Source: Hydractinia symbiolongicarpus
Taxonomy: Eukaryota; Cnidaria; Hydrozoa; Anthoathecata; Hydractiniidae
NCBI RefSeq assembly: GCF_029227915.1
Contig: NC_079887.1
Coordinates: forward strand, 5,518,001-5,582,000
Reading direction: 5' to 3'
DNA: 64,000 bases
A program made the translations under genes and the position numbers. Every line of letters starts with the position of its first letter. Position 1 is the first letter of the stretch. The notes under the pieces are model-generated. The model was given only the letters and a program-made list of their open reading frames with translations, was not told the origin of the DNA and did no database searches. Shown here piece after piece: positions 54,224 through 64,000 of the stretch.

Positions 54224-56460
54224 GTCAAATTAAGAAGAATGTTATTTCTTGGAGTTCAATTCTCTTCTTTATAACATTTATCAGGTCACAGTCCAAAGTT
54301 AGTTCAATTAAGTCCCACAGTCAATCGTTTCATTGTTAAAAGCGATACAACCTATTAATATCGGTAAGATATCACTAAATACATGTTGGTACGAATATGT
54401 GACGCAACTGTTGTAGTTGAAACGGACTGATACCGTTAGAAAGTCAATGAAATGTAGTATTTGAAACTATCTCTATTTCTTCAGCGCGCACTAAGGGCTA
54501 GGATTGGCCCCACAGTAAAAATTGACTTATTTATTTAAATTTTTAAATGAAGCGCTACCACAGCTCTGTAATCGCTGATTTTCGGCAATCACGTCAAATT
54601 AAGAAGAATAATTTTTCTTGGAGTCCAATTGTCTCATTTATCACATTTATCAGGTCACAGTCCAAAGTTAGTACAATTAAGTTCCACAGTCAATCGTTTC
54701 ATTGTTAAAAGCGATGCAACCTAGTAATATCAGAAAAATATCGCTAAATACATGTTGGTACGAATATGTGACACAACCGTTGTAACTGAAGCGGATTAAT
54801 ACCGTCAGAAAGTCAATGAAATGTAGTTTTTGAAACTGTCGCAATTTCTTCAGCGCGCGATAACGGCTAGGATTGGTCCCACAGTAAAAATGACTTATTT
54901 ATTTAAATTTTTTAATGAAGCGCTACCACAGCGCCCAGTGTAATCGCTGAGTTGCGGCAATCATGTTTAATTAAAAAGAATGTTATTTCTTGGAGTCCAA
55001 TTGTCTCACTTTTACATTTATAAGGTCATAGCCCAAAGTCAGTTCAATTAAGTCCCACAGTCAATCGTTTCATTGTTAAAAGCGATGCAACCTAGTAATA
55101 GAGGAAAAGTATCGCTAAATACATGATGGTACGAATATGTGATCAAACCGTTGTAACTCAAACGGACTGACACCGTTAGAAAGTCAATGATATGTACTTT
55201 TTGAAATTGTCGCTATATTTTCAGCGAGTTATAACGGCTAGGATTGGTCCAACAGTAAAAATTGACTTTTTTATCTAAATTTTTAAATGAAGCGCTACCA
55301 CAGCGCCAAGTGTAATCGCTGAGTTCAGGCAATCATGTGAAATTAAGAAGAATGTTATTTCTTGGAGTTCAATTCTCTTCTTTATAACATTTATCAGGTC
55401 ACAGTCCAAAGTTAGTTCAATTAAGTCCCACAGTCAATCGTTTCATTGTTAAAAGCGATACAACCTATTAATATCGGTAAGATATCACTAAATACATGTT
55501 GGTACGAATATGTGACGCAACTGTTGTAGTTGAAACGGACTGATACCGTTAGAAAGTCAATGAAATGTAGTATTTGAAACTATCTCTATTTCTTCAGCGC
55601 GCACTAAGGGCTAGGATTGGCCCCACAGTAAAAATTGACTTATTTATTTAAATTTTTAAATGAAGCGCTACCACAGCTCTGTAATCGCTGATTTTCGGCA
55701 ATCACGTCAAATTAAGAAGAATAATTTTTCTTGGAGTCCAATTGTCTCATTTATCACATTTATCAGGTCACAGTCCAAAGTTAGTACAATTAAGTTCCAC
55801 AGTCAATCGTTTCATTGTTAAAAGCGATGCAACCTAGTAATATCAGAAAAATATCGCTAAATACATGTTGGTACGAATATGTGACACAACCGTTGTAACT
55901 GAAGCGGATTAATACCGTCAGAAAGTCAATGAAATGTAGTTTTTGAAACTGTCGCAATTTCTTCAGCGCGCGATAACGGCTAGGATTGGTCCCACAGTAA
56001 AAATGACTTATTTATTTAAATTTTTTAATGAAGCGCTACCACAGCGCCCAGTGTAATCGCTGAGTTGCGGCAATCATGTTTAATTAAAAAGAATGTTATT
56101 TCTTGGAGTCCAATTGTCTCACTTTTACATTTATAAGGTCATAGCCCAAAGTCAGTTCAATTAAGTCCCACAGTCAATCGTTTCATTGTTAAAAGCGATG
56201 CAACCTAGTAATAGAGGAAAAGTATCGCTAAATACATGATGGTACGAATATGTGATCAAACCGTTGTAACTCAAACGGACTGACACCGTTAGAAAGTCAA
56301 TGATATGTACTTTTTGAAATTGTCGCTATATTTTCAGCGAGTTATAACGGCTAGGATTGGTCCAACAGTAAAAATTGACTTTTTTATCTAAATTTTTAAA
56401 TGAAGCGCTACCACAGCGCCAAGTGTAATCGCTGAGTTCAGGCAATCATGTGAAATTAAT
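54224..56460. repeat. Higher-order repeat: two tandem copies of ~1113 bp
   Basis: The variant TTCAATTCTCTTCTTTATAA at 54255 recurs at 55368. Each copy then contains the same short deletion (CCACAGCTCTGTAATCG), the AGAATAATTTTTC variant and the ATGATGGTACG variant. The period is three monomers minus a few bases. The edges are approximate. Confidence 0.85.
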
Positions 56461-57264
56461 AAGAATGTTATTTCTTGAAGTCCAATTGTCTCACTTATAA
56501 TATTTATAACGTCACAGTCCAAATCAGTTCAATTAAGTCCCACAGTCAATCGTTTCACTGTTAAAAGCGATGCAACCTAGTAATACCAGGAAAATATCGC
56601 TAAATACATGTTGGTACGAGTATGTGACGCAACCCTTGTAACTGAAGCGGATTGATACCGATAGAAAGTCAATGAAATGTAATTCTTGAAACTGTCGCTA
56701 TTTCTTCAGCGCGCAATAACGGCTAGAATTGGTCCCACAGTAAAAATGACTTATTTATCTAAATTTTTAAATGAAGCGCTACCACAGCGCCCAGTGTAAT
56801 CGCTGAGTCCCGGCAATCATGTCAAATTAAAAAGAATGTTATTTCTTGGAGTCGAATTGTCTCCTTTATCACATTTATCAGGTCACAGTTCAAAGTTAAT
56901 TCAATTACGTCCCACACTCAATCGTTTCATTGTTAAAAGCGATGCAACCTAGTAATATCAGAAAAATATCGCTAAATACATGTTGGTACGAATATGTGAC
57001 CAAACCGTTGTAACTCAAACGGACTCACATCGTTAGAAAGTCAATGAAGTGTAGTATTTGAAACTGTCTCTGTTTCTTCAGCGTGCGATAACAGCTAGGA
57101 TTGGTCCCATAATAAGAAATGACTTATTTATCTAAATTTTTAAATGAAGCGCCACCACAGCGCCCAGTGTAATCGCTGTTTTCCGGCAATCACGTCAAAT
57201 TAAGAAGAATGTTATTTCATGGAGTCCAATTGTCTCACTTACCACATTTATAAGGTCATAGTCC

Positions 57265-60200
57265 AAAGTTAGTTCAATTAAGTCCTACAGTCAATCGTTT
57301 CATTGTTAAAACCGATGCAACCTAGTAATACCAGAAAAATATCGCTAAATACATGTTGGTACGAGCATGTGACCCAACCGTTGCAACTCAAACGAACTGA
57401 CACCGTTAGAAAGTCAATGAAATGTACTTTTTGAAACTGTCGCTAATTCTTCAGCGCGCAATAACGGCTAGGATTGGTCCCACAGTAAAAACTTACTTAA
57501 TAATCTAAATTTTTAAATGAAGCGCTACCACAGCGTCCAGTGTAATCACTGAGTTCCGGCATTCAGGTCAAATTAAGAAGAATGTTATTTCTTGGAGTTC
57601 AATTGTCTTCTTTATCACATTTATCAGGTCACAGTCCAAAGTTAGTTCAATTAAGTCCCACAGTCAATCGTTTCATTGTTAAAAGCGATACAACCTATTA
57701 ATATCGGTAAGATATCACTAAATACATGTTGGTACGAATATGTGACGCAACTGTTGCAGTTGAAACGGACTGATATTGTTAGAAAGTCAATGAAATGTAG
57801 TATTTGAAACTATCTCTATTTCTTCAGCGCGCACTAAGGGCTAGGATTGGCCCCACAGTAAAAATTGACTTATTTATTTAAATTTTTAAATGAAGCGCTA
57901 CCACAGCGCCCAGTGTAATCGCTGATTTTCGGCAATCACGTCAAATTAAGAAGAATAATTTTTCTTGGAGTCCAATTGTCTCATTTATCACATTTATCAG
58001 GTCACAGTCCAAAGTTAGTACAATTAAGTTCCACAGTCAATCGTTTCATTGTTAAAAGCGATGCAACCAAGTAATATCAGAAAAATATCGCTAATTACAT
58101 GTTGGTACGAATATGTGACCCAATCGTTGTAACTCAAACGGGCTGACACCCTGGGAAAGTCAATGAAATGTAGTTTTTGAAACTGTCGCTAATTCTTCAG
58201 CGCGTGATAACGGCTAGGATTGGTCAAACAGTAAAAAATGATTTGTTAATCTAAATTTTTAAATGAAGTGCTACCACAGCGCCCAGTGTAATCGCTGAGT
58301 TCCGGCAATCACGTCAAATTAAGAAGAATGTTATTTCTTGGAGTCCAATTGTCTCATTTATCACATTTATCAGGTCACAGCCCAAAATCAGTTCAATTAA
58401 GTCCCACAGTCAATCGTTTCATTGTTAAAAGCGATGCAACCTAATAGTATGAGAGAAAAATCGCTAAATACATGTTGGTACGAGTATGTGACGCAACCGC
58501 TGTAACTGAAGCGAATTGATACCGTTAGAAAGTCAATGAAATGTAATTTTTGAGACTGGCTCTATTTCTTCTGCGCGTCCTAACGGCTAGGATTGGTCCA
58601 ACAGTAAAAAATGACTTATTAATCTAAATTTTTAAATGAAGTGCTACCACAGCGCCCATTGTAATCGCTGAGTTGCGGCAATCATATTAAATTAAGAGGA
58701 ATGTTATTTCTTGGAGTCCAATTGTCTCACTTTCACATTTATAAGGTCACAGCCCAAAATCAGTTCAATTAAGTCCCACAGTCAATCGTTTCATTGTTAA
58801 AAGCGATGCAACCTAGTAATATCAGAAAAATATTGCTAAATACATGTTGGTACGAATATGTGACCCAATCGTTGTAAATCAAACGGGCTGACACCCTGGG
58901 AAAGTCAATGAAATGTAGTTTTTGAAACTGTCGCTAATTCTCCAACGCGTGATAGCGGCTAGGATTGTCCCCACAGTAAAAATTGATTTGTTAATCTAAA
59001 GTTTTAAATAAAGTGCTACCACAGCGCCCAGTGTAATCCCTGAGTTGCGGCAATCATGTCAAATTAAGAAGAATGTTATTTCTTGGCGTCCAATTGTCTC
59101 ACTTATAAAATTTATCAGGTCACAGTCCAAAGTTAGTTCAATTAAGTCCCACAGTCAATCGTTTCATTGTTAAAAGCGATGCAACCTAGTAATATCAGAA
59201 AAATATCGCAAAATACATGTTGGTACGAATATGTGACCAAACCGTTGTAACTCAAACGGACTCACACCGTTAGAAAGTCAATGAAATGTACTTTTGGAAA
59301 CTGTCGCTATATTTTCAGTGCGCGATAACGGCTAGGATTGGTCCCACAGTAAAAATTGACTTTCTTATCTAAATTTTTAAATGAAGCGCTACCACAGCGC
59401 CCAGTGTAATCGCTGAGTTTCGGCAATCATGTCAAATTAAGAAGAATGTTATTTCTTGGAATCCAATTGTCTCACTTATAACATTTATAAGGTCACAGTT
59501 CAAAGTTAGTTCAATTAAGTCCTACAGTCAATCGTTTCATTGTTAAAACCGATGCAACCTAGTAATACCAGAAAAATATCGCTAAATACATGTTGGTACG
59601 AGCATGTGACCCAACCGTTGCAACTCAAACGAACTGACACCGTTAGAAAGTCAATGAAATGTACTTTTTGAAACTGTCGCTAATTCTTCAGCGCGCAATA
59701 ACGGCTAGGATTGGTCCCACAGTAAAAACTTACTTAATAATCTAAATTTTTAAATGAAGCGCTACCACAGCGTCCAGTGTAATCACTGAGTTCCGGCATT
59801 CAGGTCAAATTAAGAAGAATGTTATTTCTTGGAGTTCAATTGTCTTCTTTATCACATTTATCAGGTCACAGTCCAAAGTTAGTTCAATTAAGTCCCGCAG
59901 TCAATCGTTTCATTGTTAAAAGCGATACAACCTATTAATATCGGTAAGATATCACTAAATACATGTTGGTACGAATATGTGACGCAACTGTTGCAGTTGA
60001 AACGGACTGATACCGTTAGAAAGTCAATGAAATGTAGTATTTGAAACTATCTCTATTTCTTCAGCGCGCACTAAGGGCTAGGATTGGCCCCACAGTAAAA
60101 ATTGACTTATTTATTTAAATTTTTAAATGAAGCGCTACCACAGCGCCCAGTGTAATCGCTGATTTTCGGCAATCACGTCAAATTAAGAAGAATAATTTTT

Positions 60201-61738
60201 CTTGGAGTCCAATTGTCTCATTTATCACATTTATCAGGTCACAGTCCAAAGTTAGTACAATTAAGTTCCACAGTCAATCGTTTCATTGTTAAAAGCGATG
60301 CAACCAAGTAATATCAGAAAAATATCGCTAATTACATGTTGGTACGAATATGTGACCCAATCGTTGTAACTCAAACGGGCTGACACCCTGGGAAAGTCAA
60401 TGAAATGTAGTTTTTGAAACTGTCGCTAATTCTTCAGCGCGTGATAACGGCTAGGATTGGTCAAACAGTAAAAAATGATTTGTTAATCTAAATTTTTAAA
60501 TGAAGTGCTACCACAGCGCCCAGTGTAATCGCTGAGTTCCGGCAATCACGTCAAATTAAGAAGAATGTTATTTCTTGGAGTCCAATTGTCTCATTTATCA
60601 CATTTATCAGGTCACAGCCCAAAATCAGTTCAATTAAGTCCCACAGTCAATCGTTTCATTGTTAAAAGCGATGCAACCTAATAGTATGAGAGAAAAATCG
60701 CTAAATACATGTTGGTACGAGTATGTGACGCAACCGTTGTAACTGAAGCGAATTGATACCGTTAGAAAGTCAATGAAATGTAATTTTTGAGACTGGCTCT
60801 ATTTCTTCTGCGCGTCCTAACGGCTAGGATTGGTCCAACAGTAAAAAATGACTTATTAATCTAAATTTTTAAATGAAGTGCTACCACAGCGCCCATTGTA
60901 ATCGCTGAGTTGCGGCAATCATATTAAATTAAGAGGAATGTTATTTCTTGGAGTCCAATTGTCTCACTTTCACATTTATAAGGTCACAGCCCAAAATCAG
61001 TTCAATTAAGTCCCACAGTCAATCGTTTCATTGTTAAAAGCGATGCAACCTAGTAATATCAGAAAAATATTGCTAAATACATGTTGGTACGAATATGTGA
61101 CCCAATCGTTGTAAATCAAACGGGCTGACACCCTGGGAAAGTCAATGAAATGTAGTTTTTGAAACTGTCGCTAATTCTCCAACGCGTGATAGCGGCTAGG
61201 ATTGTCCCCACAGTAAAAATTGATTTGTTAATCTAAATTTTAAATAAAGTGCTACCACAGCGCCCAGTGTAATCCCTGAGTTGCGGCAATCATGTCAAAT
61301 TAAGAAGAATGTTATTTCTTGGCGTCCAATTGTCTCACTTATAAAATTTATCAGGTCACAGTCCAAAGTTAGTTCAATTAAGTCCCACAGTCAATCGTTT
61401 CATTGTTAAAAGCGATGCAACCTAGTAATATCAGAAAAATATCGCAAAATACATGTTGGTACGAATATGTGACCAAACCGTTGTAACTCAAACGGACTCA
61501 CACCGTTAGAAAGTCAATGAAATGTACTTTTGGAAACTGTCGCTATATTTTCAGTGCGCGATAACGGCTAGGATTGGTCCCACAGTAAAAATTGACTTTC
61601 TTATCTAAATTTTTAAATGAAGCGCTACCACAGCGCCCAGTGTAATCGCTGAGTTTCGGCAATCATGTCAAATTAAGAAGAATGTTATTTCTTGGAATCC
61701 AATTGTCTCACTTATAACATTTATAAGGTCACAGTTCA
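57265..61738. repeat. Higher-order repeat: two tandem copies of ~2237 bp
   Basis: The rare variant TTAAAACCGATGCAACC occurs near 57308 and near 59545, 2237 bp apart (six monomers). The intervening variants recur in the same order, including GGTCAAACAG, GATAGCGGCTAGGATTGTCC and CTTGGCGTCC. The period is close to the 2235-bp spacing of the matching blocks at 7460 and 9695. Confidence 0.85.
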
Positions 61739-64000
61739 AAATCAGTTCAATTAAGTGCCACAGTCAATCATTTCACTGTTATAAGCGATGCAACATAGTA
61801 ATATGAGAAAAATATCGCTAAATACATGTTGGTACGAATATGTGACACAACCGTTGTAACTGAAGCGGATTAATACCGTCAGAAAGTCAATGAAATGTAG
61901 TTTTTGAAACTGTCGCAATTTCTTCAGCGCGCGATAACGGCTAGCATTGGTCCCACAGTAAAAATGACTTATTTATTTAAATTTTTAAATGAAGTGCTAC
62001 CACAGCGCCCAGTGTAATCGCTGAGTTGCGGCAATCATGTTTAATTAAAAAGAATGTTATTTCTTGGAGTCCAATTGTCTCACTTTCACATTTATAAGGT
62101 CATAGCCCAAAGTCAGTTCAATTAAGTCCCACAGTCAATCGTTTCATTGTTAAAAGCGATGCAACCTAGTAATAGAGGAAAAGTATTGCAAAATACATGA
62201 TGGTACGAATATGTGATCAAACCGTTGTAACTCAAACGGACTGACACCGTTAGAAAGTCAATGATATGTACTTTTTGAAATTGTCGCTACATTTTCAGCG
62301 CGTTATAACGGCTAGGATTGGTCCAACAGTAAAAATTGACTTTTTTATCTAAATTTTTAAATGAAGCGCTACCACAGCGCCAAGTGTAATCGCTGAGTTC
62401 CGGCAATCATGTCAAATTAATAAGAATGTTATTTCTTGAAGTCCAATTGTCTCACTTATAATATTTATAACGTCACAGTCCAAATCAGTTCAATTAAGTC
62501 CCACAGTCAATCGTTTCACTGTTAAAAGCGATGCAACCTAGTAATACCAGGAAAATATCGCTAAATACATGTTGGTAGGAGTATGTGACGCAACCCTTGT
62601 AACTGAAGCGGATTGATACCGATAGAAAGTCAATGAAATGTAATTCTTGAAACTGTCACTATTTCTTCAGCGCGCAATAACGGCTAGGATTGGTCCCACA
62701 GTAAAAATGACTTATTTATCTAAATTTTTAAATGAAGCGCTACCACAGCGCCCAGTGTAATCGCTGAGTCCCGGCAATCATGTCAAATTAAAAAGAATGT
62801 TATTTCTTGGAGTCGAATTGTCTCCTTTATCACATTTATCAGGTCACAGTCCAAAGTTAATTCAATTACGTCCCACACTCAATCGTTTCATTGTTAAAAG
62901 CGATGCAACCTAGTAATATCAGAAAGATATCGCTAAATACATGTTGGTACGAATATGTGACCAAACCGTTGTAACTCAAACGGACTCACATCGTTAGAAA
63001 GTCAATGAAATGTACTTTTGGAAACTGTCGCTATATTTTCAGTGCACGATAACGGCTAGGATTGGTCCCACAGTAAAAATTGACTTTCTTATCTAAATTT
63101 TTAAATGAAGCGCTACCACAGCGCCCAGTGTAATCGCTGAGTTTCAGCAATCATGTCAAATTAAGAAGAATGTTATTTCTTGGAATTCAATTGTCTCACT
63201 TATAACATTTATAAGGTCACAGTCCAAAATCAGTTCAATTAAGTGCCACAGTCAATTGTTTCACTGTTAAAAGCGATGCAACATAGTAATATGAGAAAAA
63301 TATCGCTAAATACATGTTGGTACAAATATGTGACCCAATCGTTGTAACTGAAGCGGATTAATACTGTCAGAATGTCAATGAAATGTACTTTTTGAAACTA
63401 TCTTTATTTCTTCAGCGCATGATAAGAGCTAGGATTGGTCCAACAGTAAAAAATGACTTATTAATCTAAATTTTTAAATGAAGTGCTACCACAGCGCCCA
63501 GTGTAATCGCTGAGTTGCGGCAATCATGTTGAATTAAGAAGAATGTTATTTCTTGGAGTCCAATTGTCTCATTTATCACATATATCAGGTCTCTGTCTAA
63601 AATTAGTTCACTTAAGTCCCACAGTCAATCGTTTCATTGTTAAAAGCGATGCAACCTAGTAATATCAGAAAAATATCGTTAAATACATGTTGGTACGAAT
63701 ATGTGACCCAATCGTTGTAACTCAAACGGACTTACACCCTTAGAAAGTCAGTTAAGTGTACTTTTTGAAACTGTCGCTAATTCTTCAGCGCGTGATAAGG
63801 GCCAGGATTGGTCCCACAGTAAAAAATGACTTATTAATCTAAATTTTTAAATGAAGTGCTACCACAGCGCCCATTGTAATCGCTGAGTTCGGGCAATCAG
63901 GTCAAGTTAAGAAGAATGTTATTTCATGGAGTCCAATTGTCTCACTTATCACATTTATAAGGTCATAGTCCAAAGTTAGTTCAATTAAGTCCCACAGTCA

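Larger units (their letters stand above)
52316..64000. repeat. Tandem satellite array, ~372-bp monomer (right of the transposon)
   Basis: This is the same monomer family, in the same orientation and phase as on the left, with roughly 31 copies. The first monomer after the transposon carries the variant CTAAATATTTAAATG, which I noticed otherwise only at about 36025, so the transposon split a run of related monomers. A monomer near 52428 lacks about 22 bp, and those near 54563 and 55675 lack about 8 bp in the GCGCCCAG block. The last ~430 bp (from about 63567) repeats the unusual variant at positions 1-400 of the window (ATATATCAGGTCTCTGTCTA). No gene is supported. Confidence 0.97.

Noticed and set aside
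1-64000. CENP-B box in the satellite monomer
   Set aside because: I could not find the conserved TTCG...A..CGGG pattern in the monomer consensus; a centromeric role stays open but unsupported.

Overview
The window is eukaryotic. It holds a long tandem satellite array interrupted by one complete Polinton/Maverick transposon (a virus-like, self-synthesising DNA transposon). About 48 kb (1-36384 and 52316-64000) is built from an AT-rich monomer of about 372 bp with no credible gene. Many stretches form higher-order repeats of 935, about 1113, 1865 and about 2237 bp. The protein families in the element are those I associate with Polintons of invertebrates such as cnidarians and molluscs. That host placement is an inference from protein appearance, not from a search.

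The Polinton spans 36390-52310 (15,921 bp). It has 273-bp terminal inverted repeats (TIRs) that differ at only about two positions, termini of the form 5'-AG...CT-3', and a direct ACTTA on both sides. The near-identical TIRs and uninterrupted ORFs suggest a fairly recent insertion.

From the left, the layout is: (1) two leftward genes, a small unknown protein and a 394-aa conserved protein with a His-rich tail and C-terminal anchor; (2) a rightward morphogenesis block with a probable minor capsid/penton protein, the double-jelly-roll major capsid protein, an A32/FtsK-like packaging ATPase and five small, mostly membrane-associated proteins, one of them only 43 aa; (3) a leftward 424-aa coiled-coil membrane protein; (4) a rightward pair of related membrane proteins; (5) the leftward integrase; (6) a rightward block of three genes that each begin with a SAP/Rho-N-like domain: a small basic protein, a RING protein with exact MDM2-type zinc-ligand spacing, and the 1302-aa protein-primed DNA polymerase B, whose last codons lie in the right TIR.

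Replication (PolB), integration (integrase) and virion assembly (capsid proteins, ATPase) are therefore all represented, but I find no adenovirus-type maturation protease. The integrase has lysine where the DD35E glutamate should be, which predicts loss of catalysis. Two promoter classes are suggested: a TATA/CTTAAAG module duplicated before the SAP-domain genes, and an AT-rich CTAATATAATA element at or next to the start codons of structural genes. Perfect hairpins lie at several gene 3' ends, including both convergent junctions.

The most unusual parts are the SAP-RING/PolB cassette with duplicated promoters (one apparently orphaned), the MDM2-like RING protein, the integrase active-site substitution and the non-integer satellite higher-order repeat.
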